Translations under genes and position numbers: made by a program
Origin: JBCCGE01 sp039029455
Lineage (GTDB): Bacteria; Pseudomonadota; Gammaproteobacteria; Arenicellales; Poriferihabitantaceae
Assembly: GCA_039029455.1 (NCBI GenBank)
Contig: JBCCGE010000123.1
Location: forward strand, 1 to 8,343
Direction of reading: 5' to 3'
Length of the DNA stretch: 8,343 nt
The notes under the pieces: generated by a model
Told to the model about the DNA's origin: nothing
Seen by the model: the letters and a program-made list of their open reading frames with translations, nothing else
The model's database searches: none
Part shown: in pieces, positions 1 through 5,887 of the stretch
Numbering within the stretch: the stretch's first letter is position 1
Layout of the letters: the number at the start of each line of letters is the position of its first letter

Positions 1-942
1 ATTCCAGCGGCGGTTGATGTCAGTTTTGACGTCCATTCCGGAGAAATCTTTGTCATCATGGGCTTGTCCGGATCCGGAAAATCCACAGTGGTGCGATGCC
101 TGTCCAGACTGGTGGAGCCCACCTACGGCGAGATACTGCTCGATGGAGAGGATCTGCTGCAAAAGTCTGATAAGGAATTGATCGATATACGTCGCCACAA
201 AATCGGCATGGTTTTTCAGAACTTCGGGCTGATGCCGCATTTGAGCGTCTACGACAACATCGCGTTTCCTCTTTCGCTGCAAGGCGTGCCTAGATCAGAC
301 CAGATCGAGAAAGTTAGTCGTGTCATTGATCTGGTCGGACTTGAAGGACGTGAAAACTCCTATCCTCGTCAACTGTCGGGTGGACAGCAGCAACGCGTTG
401 GTATCGCCCGATCGCTCGCCGTGGAACCCGAGTTATGGCTTCTCGACGAACCGTTTTCGGCCCTTGACCCGCTCATTCGCCGACAAATGCAGGACGAGTT
501 TTTGCGCATTCAGACCACACTGAAGAAATCGATTGTATTTATTACGCACGACTTTCTGGAAGCACTGAAAATAGCAGATCGAATGATGATCATGAGGGAT
601 GGTCGAGTGATACAGATCGGTACTCCCGCAGAGTTGATCGTCAACCCGGCCGATGATTATGTCGCCGAATTCACCAATGACGTGCCGATGGTGCGTGTAT
701 TGACCGCCGCGGACGTTATCGACCCCGATCAGACGGTCAACGAAGCCATGCCGCGACAACAGAGCGACGACAGTGTCGAGACACTGCTACCGCTTCTGGC
801 ATCGAGCAAAGAAGGCATTGCGGTGTTCAATGGCGATACTGCACTGGGTGTGGTGACGTCGAATAGTGTGATTAAGGCGCTCGCCTCTCAGGACCAGTCC
901 CCGTCTGCAAACGCCACCAATTCACCCGATTCAAACGCGTGA
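1..942 (+). CDS. ABC transporter ATP-binding protein, ProV-like (betaine/choline/DMSP type), 5'-truncated by the window edge
   Basis: Cytoplasmic ATPase subunit that powers an osmolyte importer of the ProU/OpuA type. The frame is open from base 1, so the gene starts left of the window; the ATG at 58 lies inside the coding sequence immediately before the Walker A and is not the real start. Visible in order, counting from base 58: Walker A GLSGSGKST (2-10), Q-loop FQ (53-54), signature LSGGQQQR (106-113), Walker B WLLDEP (127-132), H-loop TH (163-164). The MGLSGSGKST wording and the tail after residue 205, which resembles one short CBS-like stretch (LTAADVIDPDQTVNEAMP), fit ProV-type ATPases. 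About 313 residues are visible, against about 400 in E. coli ProV. The stop codon overlaps the start of the permease gene by 4 bases. The substrate could be glycine betaine, choline, carnitine, proline betaine or DMSP. The family is secure; the substrate is not. Confidence 0.93.
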   Translation: MPAAVDVSFDVHSGEIFVIMGLSGSGKSTVVRCLSRLVEPTYGEILLDGEDLLQKSDKELIDIRRHKIGMVFQNFGLMPHLSVYDNIAFPLSLQGVPRSDQIEKVSRVIDLVGLEGRENSYPRQLSGGQQQRVGIARSLAVEPELWLLDEPFSALDPLIRRQMQDEFLRIQTTLKKSIVFITHDFLEALKIADRMMIMRDGRVIQIGTPAELIVNPADDYVAEFTNDVPMVRVLTAADVIDPDQTVNEAMPRQQSDDSVETLLPLLASSKEGIAVFNGDTALGVVTSNSVIKALASQDQSPSANATNSPDSNA

Positions 943-3014
943 AAAACTATCGCACAATCGACTGGCTATGGCTGGGCCTGATCGTGGCCACACTGCTGCT
1001 GATCGTGTTCCGAAATTCCGCAGGCTGGCTCATAACCTATCCGACGGACTGGGTTATTCCAATTACGACCTGGCTAAACAGCTTTATGGACTGGTGCGTT
1101 GCCCATTTTGGCCCGGCATTTCGAGCGTTTTCTGCGGCTCTTGATGTTCCGATGAGTCTGGTTCGCGACCTGCTCAACTGGCTGCCGTGGTCGGTCACAC
1201 TGGCGTTGCTGACCTACGTCGCCTATGCCCTGTCCGGCTGGCGGCTGGCCGTATTCACCTTTCTGGCCATTTTGTACATGGTTGTCATTGGCTACTGGTC
1301 GGAGTCGATGAATTCACTGGCGCTGGTCGCGATCTCTGTACCTATGGCTGTCGGCATCGGGTTTGCTCTCGGCACCCTGGCATTTTATTCGTCACGGGCC
1401 GAGCGCATTCTGGCACCTACCATGGACCTGTTGCAGACCGTGCCGGCGTTCGCGTATCTGCTACCGATTCTTATTCTGTTCGGCTTTGGCCCGGTAGTGG
1501 GTTTGATCGCCAGCATTCTCTATGCATTTCCGCCAACAGTACGCAATACCATGCTAGGACTCAGAAGAGTTCCTAAGGAAGTTATCGAAGCCGGGCTGAT
1601 GTCAGGGGCAACACCCCGACAGTTGTTCTGGCGGGTGTTAACACCGAGTGCGATGAAGCAGATTCTGCTCGGTGTAAACCAGACCACGATGGCTGCGTTC
1701 TCGATGGTTATCATTGCATCGATCATAGGCGGAACTGCAGACATTGGCTGGGAAGTCCTGTCCACCATGCGCAAGGCGCTGTTCGGCGAAAGCCTGCTCG
1801 CGGGTATCGTCATCGCACTGATGGCAATGGTCATGGATCGCATTACCGCTGCCGCAGCGACCACGGAGACCGTTGCGCCACTGGCCCACGACAGTTTTTT
1901 CAAACGTCATCGGTTCGCCCTTGGAGCGCTGGCACTCGGGCTGGTAGCCGCTCTATTGGCTCAGGTTATCCCATTCCTGAAAAACTATCCGGAAGCCTGG
2001 GAAATTTATCCGGCGCAATACATGAACGATGCGGTCAGCTATCTGGTGGTTGAATACGCTGATGTCATCAATCTGATCAAAACCGGCGCATTTTTCTTTG
2101 TCATGCTGCCGGTAAAAGTAGGCTTTGAACAAACCATCTCACCGTTTAGCTGGGGATTTGAACTCACCCCGACTTTGAAAACACTGTACGCTGTGGTCTG
2201 CACCGCGCTTACAGTCTGGGTTGCCTATCGGAAAAAGCCTGGCAATGCGATTCTGACGGCGTTTTGCTCAATTCTGCTCTATGTCGGGCTTACGCGACTG
2301 CCCTGGCCTGCTGTGATCGCTATGGCCACTCTGCTTGGTTGGCAGCTCGGCGGGTTGCGTCTGGCGATTGGCGCGCTGAGCGGTTTGGGATTCATCCTGA
2401 TTGCGGGGGTATGGCCGCAGGCCATGCTATCGATTTACCTGTGCGGGTTGGCCGTAATGCTGTCGTTCTCCATCGGCGCATCCCTCGGTGTCCTGGCAGC
2501 TGAATTTGACGGTGTGTCCACATTTCTTCGCCCGATTAACGACACCCTGCAGACAATGCCGCTGTTTGTAATCCTGATCCCGTTCGTAATGATATTCAAG
2601 ATCGGTGAATTCACAGCGCTGCTGGCAATCATGGCATACGCGCTGGTGCCGGCGATCCGTTATGCGGAACACGGAGTCAGAAATATTCCCGACAGTGTAC
2701 TCGAGGCTGCAAAAGCCATCGGCTGCACACGCTGGCAGCTGCTATGGAAAGTCAAATTGCCGCTGTCACTTCCGGTCATGATGCTGGGATTGAACCAGAC
2801 CATCATGTTCGGCATCGCCATGCTCGTGATCGCTGCTCTGGTTGGCACTAACGGTCTCGGTCAGCGTGTTTACATCGGACTCGGTAACGGGGATTTCGGA
2901 TACGGAATGGTTGCCGGAATCGGCATGGCGATTATTGCCATGATCGCAGACCGATGCACCCAGGCCTGGAGTAAGAAACGCCAGGCAGAGCTCGGACTCA
3001 CCTCCGATTCGTAG
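939..3014 (+). CDS. Two-domain ABC transporter permease, ProW-like (betaine/DMSP type)
   Basis: Inner-membrane channel subunit partnering the ATPase encoded just upstream. It starts at GTG 939 in a GTGA overlap with the previous stop, which suggests coupled translation; no Shine-Dalgarno sequence is visible before it. The 691-residue product is about twice the length of ordinary ProW because two binding-protein-dependent transport domains lie in one chain. The first, about residues 125-300, has DLLQTVPAFAYLLP followed by the EAA loop EAGLMSGATPRQLFWRVLTP (about 218-237). The second, about 500-675, has DTLQTMPLFVILIP and the EAA loop EAAKAIGCTRWQLLWKVKLP (about 589-608). Between them, and at the N terminus, are further hydrophobic segments. 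Each domain should contact one ATPase, so the transporter is probably one permease with two copies of the ATPase. Assignment to the glycine betaine/proline family is confident; the ligand is unknown. Confidence 0.93.
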   Translation: MKNYRTIDWLWLGLIVATLLLIVFRNSAGWLITYPTDWVIPITTWLNSFMDWCVAHFGPAFRAFSAALDVPMSLVRDLLNWLPWSVTLALLTYVAYALSGWRLAVFTFLAILYMVVIGYWSESMNSLALVAISVPMAVGIGFALGTLAFYSSRAERILAPTMDLLQTVPAFAYLLPILILFGFGPVVGLIASILYAFPPTVRNTMLGLRRVPKEVIEAGLMSGATPRQLFWRVLTPSAMKQILLGVNQTTMAAFSMVIIASIIGGTADIGWEVLSTMRKALFGESLLAGIVIALMAMVMDRITAAAATTETVAPLAHDSFFKRHRFALGALALGLVAALLAQVIPFLKNYPEAWEIYPAQYMNDAVSYLVVEYADVINLIKTGAFFFVMLPVKVGFEQTISPFSWGFELTPTLKTLYAVVCTALTVWVAYRKKPGNAILTAFCSILLYVGLTRLPWPAVIAMATLLGWQLGGLRLAIGALSGLGFILIAGVWPQAMLSIYLCGLAVMLSFSIGASLGVLAAEFDGVSTFLRPINDTLQTMPLFVILIPFVMIFKIGEFTALLAIMAYALVPAIRYAEHGVRNIPDSVLEAAKAIGCTRWQLLWKVKLPLSLPVMMLGLNQTIMFGIAMLVIAALVGTNGLGQRVYIGLGNGDFGYGMVAGIGMAIIAMIADRCTQAWSKKRQAELGLTSDS

Positions 3015-3213
3015 CTGGCTTGTGTGATGCTCTCCGCATCACCCTGCGTCACCCTGCGAACTCTCGTGTGTGCCGAATTGTCAGGCCGATTGTTATCGCG
3101 AATTGCGGACGCCGTCGCATGCAATGCTGACGTAAAAAGATCACTTTTCCCGTTTCCGAGAGTCGATAATCAAGCAGTAACTTTAAAACCCGAGAATTTG
3201 AAAGCAAACCGAC
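3015..3213 (+). other. Gap between permease and GcvT-like genes with a hairpin, a tandem repeat and a possible promoter
   Basis: This 199-base gap is the only long one inside the plus-strand cluster. Near its left end is a perfect hairpin, GTGATGC (3024-3030) and GCATCAC (3036-3042) around a 5-base loop. It runs into two exact tandem copies of TCACCCTGCG (3039-3048 and 3049-3058). No T-run follows the hairpin, so it is not a classical intrinsic terminator; an mRNA-stabilising or processing element is more likely. Near the right end GATAAT (3165-3170) resembles a -10 box, but no convincing -35 sits at the proper distance. The demethylase-like and lyase genes may therefore have their own promoter, with weak support. 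No coding sequence is supported here. Confidence 0.4.
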
Positions 3214-4395
3214 ATGAATATTCAGGAAAGCCTCGATATTAACGATACAGTCCGCATCAGCTCGCGGGCATTCGAAGCCTCGCCCTATCTGTCCAAATAC
3301 GATTCTGAAGACATGATCCGCGGCGTCTATGCCGGTCGTTTTTTCACTATCTATAACGGAGAAGACCCGGAACAGAAGTACTGGACCCTTCGACAAAAGG
3401 CGTTGATATTCGATGTACCGGAAAAACCCATTGAGATCACTGGTCCGGATACGCTTGCATTTCTCGAAAAAGTGTTTTGCCGACGGGTGTCTTCACTGGC
3501 GGTAAATCGCGGACGCTATGCAGTCGCCTGCACACCGCAGGGCGGAATCTTTATGGACGGTGTATTGTTCAGACTGGATGAAGAGCGATACTGGTACGTG
3601 CAGGCTGACGGTGCAATGGAAACGTGGTTTCTGGCTCACAGCGAAGGCTTTGACATCACCGTTCGTGACCCGCAGTCCAGGGTCATTCAGATTCAAGGGC
3701 CTGCTTCTATGGATATTATGGCAGCGGCATCGAATGGCGCCATTGATGATCAGCTGAAATACTTTCAGGCCGGCTTTTTCGATCTGGGAGGGCAGGAATT
3801 TTTTGTGTCGCGTACCGGCTTTACCAATGAGCTTGGCTATGAGATTTACTGCAATGGCCCGGATACAGACCACCTCGCCCTCTGGGACCATCTGATGGCA
3901 TCAGGCGAACCCTACGGCATGGAGTTCTCCAGTACCAAATGCATGACAGTTCGCCGAATCGAGGGCGGAATACTCGGCAACATCACCGATATAGACACAT
4001 CAATGACACCCTATGCCGCAGGTCTTGGCGTGTTTGTTAACACGGATAAAGAGGACTTTATCGGTCGTTCTGCATTACTGAAGGCGGATCGAGGTCAGCG
4101 CCTGTTTGGTCTGACCTGTACTACCGCCATACCGGGACGCGGAAGCGAAGTACTGGATGACAATACCGTTGTCGGGCACATGACGGCGGGGGTTGACTCA
4201 CCGACGTTAGGCCTTGGCATCGGTTATGTGGTGTTCAATGAGTCGGGAGAATGGTCCGGAAAGCAACTATCGATTCGACTGGCAAATGGCGACATCCATC
4301 CCTGCGAGATCGTCGATCTGCCGTTTTTCGATCCGGAGAAAAGACTGGTGCGTGGTGTAGACCGCTCGATTCCGGAAATACCAAATAGAACATAA
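3214..4395 (+). CDS. GcvT-family (aminomethyltransferase/DmdA-like) tetrahydrofolate-dependent demethylase
   Basis: The 393-residue product has the glycine-cleavage T-protein fold: an N-terminal folate-binding part with QGGIFMDGVLFRL (about 109-121), the RTGFTNELGYEIY signature (about 200-212), and a C-terminal barrel-like part with IPGRGSEV and VGHMTAG (about 306-326). Family members move a methyl or methylene group from a substrate to tetrahydrofolate in the cytoplasm. The N-terminal wording (SRAFEASPYLSKYD then GRFFTIYNG) and a single Asp in the GGI-x-x-D motif recall DmdA, the DMSP demethylase, more than the cleavage-system T-protein; this comparison is from memory. No other glycine-cleavage genes lie next to it, while a ProVW-type importer does, which fits demethylation of an imported methylated compound. 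The start is ATG 3214, with only a weak purine-rich stretch (GAAAG) upstream. DmdA itself, or a dimethylglycine- or betaine-type demethylase, remain alternatives. Confidence 0.85.
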   Translation: MNIQESLDINDTVRISSRAFEASPYLSKYDSEDMIRGVYAGRFFTIYNGEDPEQKYWTLRQKALIFDVPEKPIEITGPDTLAFLEKVFCRRVSSLAVNRGRYAVACTPQGGIFMDGVLFRLDEERYWYVQADGAMETWFLAHSEGFDITVRDPQSRVIQIQGPASMDIMAAASNGAIDDQLKYFQAGFFDLGGQEFFVSRTGFTNELGYEIYCNGPDTDHLALWDHLMASGEPYGMEFSSTKCMTVRRIEGGILGNITDIDTSMTPYAAGLGVFVNTDKEDFIGRSALLKADRGQRLFGLTCTTAIPGRGSEVLDDNTVVGHMTAGVDSPTLGLGIGYVVFNESGEWSGKQLSIRLANGDIHPCEIVDLPFFDPEKRLVRGVDRSIPEIPNRT

Positions 4396-4421
4396 CAGAG
4401 CTCTCAACCTGAAAAAATCCA

Positions 4422-5282
4422 ATGAGCGATTCAAAAATAAGACCCCGACGCAGCTTTATTTTCACACCCGGACTGAAACCAGACATGTTCCAGAAGGCTC
4501 TGGCGTCCGGCGCCGACATCGTTTGCGTAGAGCTGGAAGACGGGATCGCTCCGAAGGACAAGGCGGATGCACGAACAAATGCACTCGCGTTGTTTGAATC
4601 GCCGCAGGCGAACGATGGTGTCGAGAGAATCGTGCGTATTAACTGCATGCGCGAGGCGTTTGGCGTCGCGGATGTGCAGGCAATTTTAGCGACTGATACG
4701 CCACCTCCTGCGCTGATGATGCCAAAAGTAAGAACGCCGGACGAAGTCGTGCTGCTCGACAATCTGCTCACTGAGCGTGGACATAAAACCCGTTTACACG
4801 TAATTATTGAGACCAATGCCGGACTGCAGAACTGTTATGAAATCGCGCAGTGCAGTGAGCGCATCGATGCCATGTTCTTTGGCGGTGTTGATATGGCGGC
4901 CGAACTCCGTTGCGAGAACTCATGGGATTCACTGTTGTACGCACGTTCCCGAGTTGTCCATGCCGCAGCTGCTGCAGGACTGGATGTGATTGATGTCCCC
5001 TACCTCGATCTGAACGATCCGAATGGCATGGTTGTCGAAGCTCAAAAAGCGAAAGCTCTGGGATTCTCCGGCAAAGGTTCAGTACACCCGAAACAGATCG
5101 CCGCACTCAATGATGTATTTACTCCGAGCGATGAAACCATAACACGTGCTCGACGCATTATTCAGACCTTCGAAGAAGCCGATACCGGTCTGGTTGTCAT
5201 TGATGGAAAACTGATCGAAAAGCCGGTTCTGCGCGAAATGTACCGCATTGTTGCAATCGCCAACCGGATGAGCGCATCGTAG
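4422..5282 (+). CDS. HpcH/HpaI aldolase / citrate lyase beta-like (CitE-type) CoA-ester lyase
   Basis: The 286-residue product is full length for the CitE/malyl-CoA lyase group. Recognisable elements in order: RRSFIFTPG (9-17), ELEDGIAPKDKADAR (37-51), VRIN (71-74, with the conserved CoA/substrate Arg), MPKV (100-103), the metal-ligand Glu in IIET (E130), the metal-ligand Asp in FGGVDMAAEL (D157), and GFSGKGSVHPKQI near the C terminus. All expected catalytic residues are present. Family members cleave or form 3-hydroxyacyl-CoA esters such as malyl-, citramalyl- or methylmalyl-CoA, with Mg2+, in the cytoplasm. It follows the GcvT-like gene by 26 bases on the same strand, so co-transcription is likely. 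No citF or citD partners are visible, so it is probably a stand-alone lyase and not part of citrate lyase. The substrate cannot be assigned. The start is ATG 4422; the upstream GAAAAAA is a poor ribosome binding site. Confidence 0.9.
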   Translation: MSDSKIRPRRSFIFTPGLKPDMFQKALASGADIVCVELEDGIAPKDKADARTNALALFESPQANDGVERIVRINCMREAFGVADVQAILATDTPPPALMMPKVRTPDEVVLLDNLLTERGHKTRLHVIIETNAGLQNCYEIAQCSERIDAMFFGGVDMAAELRCENSWDSLLYARSRVVHAAAAAGLDVIDVPYLDLNDPNGMVVEAQKAKALGFSGKGSVHPKQIAALNDVFTPSDETITRARRIIQTFEEADTGLVVIDGKLIEKPVLREMYRIVAIANRMSAS

Positions 5283-5644
5283 AGATAGTCTGCTCCATCA
5301 ATTTTCAAAACCGGGTTCGCTGAGTCTTTCACAGTGAACAACAAAGGGGCGTTTCACCAGTTCACCGCGTTTAATTCAAGGCAATTCAGACCTTTACAAG
5401 ATTGCCACGCCTGTGGCTCGAGATGACTGAGAATCTGGGGTTAGTGTCGTAATTTTTTTGTGATTTCTGGGGTTCGGTAACAACGCATCTCCGGTCTCAA
5501 ACAATTTCTACTCTGACCACAATATCCACTGACTCCGATGTCCAGTACCTCGAGTCTCGAGCTGGCCTGTTTCACGGATGATGTGTACACGTCCCGACAT
5601 CGAAATCGCGCCAGCGATTGAAACAGAGAAGAATACTGGGAGAG
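5283..5644. other. Non-coding stretch on the chromosomal side of the tRNA fragment
   Basis: No convincing gene lies here. Visible structures are small: TTCAC-a-GTGAA (5328-5338); two copies of TCTGGGGTT (5434-5442 and 5466-5474) around an AT-rich spacer with seven T; a hairpin CTCGA/TCGAG (5549-5553 and 5557-5561); the palindrome GTGTACAC (5583-5590); and a hairpin AATCGC/GCGATT (5604-5609 and 5614-5619, loop GCCA). The last lies about 25-40 bases beyond the 3' end of the minus-strand tRNA fragment, where the original tRNA terminator might have been, but no T-run follows it. No clear terminator for the plus-strand cluster is seen just after 5282. Confidence 0.5.
5434..5474 (+). repeat. Pair of 9-base direct repeats TCTGGGGTT around an AT-rich spacer
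   Basis: TCTGGGGTT occurs at 5434-5442 and exactly again at 5466-5474, separated by 23 bases that include seven consecutive T. The layout recalls the GGGGT-containing short repeats that often flank REP-associated transposases in proteobacteria, but no transposase is present and the resemblance is from memory. It could be a decayed repeat or chance. Confidence 0.35.
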
Positions 5645-5689
5645 TGGTGGCCAGGGACAGAATCGAACTGCCGACACGGGGATTTTCAG
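5645..5689 (-). pseudogene. 3' fragment of tRNA-Phe(GAA), probable distal attachment site of an integrated element
   Basis: Read on the minus strand, the 45 bases give the 3' part of a tRNA-Phe gene: anticodon loop CTGAAAA (5689-5683, anticodon GAA), the 3' anticodon-stem strand TCCCC (5682-5678), variable region GTGTC, T-stem GGCAG with loop TTCGATT and stem CTGTC (pairs with one G.U), acceptor strand CCTGGCC, discriminator A, and encoded CCA (5647-5645). The 5' half is missing: beyond 5689 the sequence becomes AACAAAGCCCCC, where the partner strand of the anticodon stem should be, and no D-arm or 5' acceptor strand GGCCAGG follows. It cannot form a working tRNA. A 3' tRNA fragment of this length, ending at the anticodon loop, is what tyrosine-recombinase integration leaves at the far end of an island. 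The tRNA identity is confident; the att interpretation is strong inference. Confidence 0.85.
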
Positions 5690-5751
5690 AACAAAGCCCC
5701 CGAGATGCAATATCTAGTTTCAACAACTTATTCGCATCCACTTCCACGAAA

Positions 5752-5810
5752 GTGACCCAAAATGACACCGAATACTCTGAGGCTCGGTTTTGCGGTCACA
5801 TTTTGGGCAC
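5752..5810. repeat. Inverted repeat with CCCAAAATG core, next to the tRNA fragment
   Basis: GTGACCCAAAATG at 5752-5764 is matched in inverse by CATTTTGGGCAC at 5799-5810: nine bases (CCCAAAATG) pair exactly, and GTG is conserved outside them after a one-base insertion. Between the arms is a second dyad, ACCGA (5767-5771) and TCGGT (5784-5788). The position, 63 to 121 bases inside the proposed att end, suits integrase or excisionase arm sites, but it might equally serve as an RNA structure at the end of the kinase/TPR transcript. Confidence 0.6.
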
Positions 5811-5851
5811 GTTTGGCTCTGGAGAGCAAAGCGTACTATCGGTCAGGAATT

Positions 5852-5873
5852 CAGTCTGATGACTGCTTTTTTT
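5852..5873 (+). terminator. Weak intrinsic-terminator-like hairpin on the plus strand
   Basis: CAGTC (5852-5856), loop TGAT, GACTG (5861-5865), then C and seven T (5867-5873). The form is right for a plus-strand terminator, but the stem is only five base pairs and no supported plus-strand gene ends here. It could block transcription entering from the chromosome before it runs into the minus-strand genes, or be chance. Confidence 0.3.
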
Positions 5874-5887
5874 ACGGAGAGTAAAAG

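Larger units (their letters stand above)
5690..5887. other. Non-coding stretch just inside the proposed island end
   Basis: About 200 bases between the tRNA fragment and the end of the TPR-like gene. It holds an imperfect inverted repeat (5752-5810), a short hairpin CACTT/AAGTG (5739-5743 and 5750-5754), a near-palindrome GCTCT-gg-AGAGC (5816-5827) and a terminator-like hairpin at 5852-5873. This density of small dyads is plausible for recombinase arm sites or a transcription end region. No gene is supported. Confidence 0.5.

Noticed and set aside
3049..3396. Minus-strand open frame of 115 residues over the 3015-3213 gap and the start of the GcvT-like gene
   Set aside because: There is no family signal, and it overlaps the conserved N-terminal part of the demethylase-like protein.
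4235..4816. Minus-strand open frame of 193 residues antisense to the GcvT-like and CitE-like genes
   Set aside because: It spans two well-supported plus-strand genes, is serine-rich low-information sequence with no motif, and looks like a shadow of their codon pattern.
5283..5330. Intrinsic terminator directly after the CitE-like gene
   Set aside because: No GC-rich stem followed by a T-run is found; the TTCAC-a-GTGAA palindrome nearby has no usable loop.
5645..5689. Complete functional tRNA-Phe
   Set aside because: The 5' acceptor strand, D-arm and 5' anticodon-stem strand are absent; the bases beyond 5689 do not pair with the 3' strand.
5645..5689. 3' end of a tmRNA (ssrA)
   Set aside because: The variable region, anticodon loop with GAA and the TTCGATT loop match tRNA-Phe, and no tag-peptide frame or tmRNA stem lies upstream.
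5441..5710. Minus-strand open frame of 89 residues in another frame across the tRNA fragment
   Set aside because: It is explained by the tRNA fragment plus flanking non-coding DNA, has no recognisable domain and overlaps the other two false frames.
5508..5768. Minus-strand open frame of 86 residues containing ENPRVGSSILSLATT
   Set aside because: It is the sense-strand translation across the same tRNA fragment, which again commonly yields spurious protein calls at island ends.
5578..5859. Plus-strand open frame of 93 residues containing RDRIELPTRGFS
   Set aside because: This peptide is the antisense translation of the tRNA-Phe 3' fragment, a well-known source of false proteins. There is no ribosome binding site or family signal elsewhere in it.
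5283..5887. CRISPR array
   Set aside because: Repeated words here are short and occur only twice, with no regular spacing of 25-40-base units.
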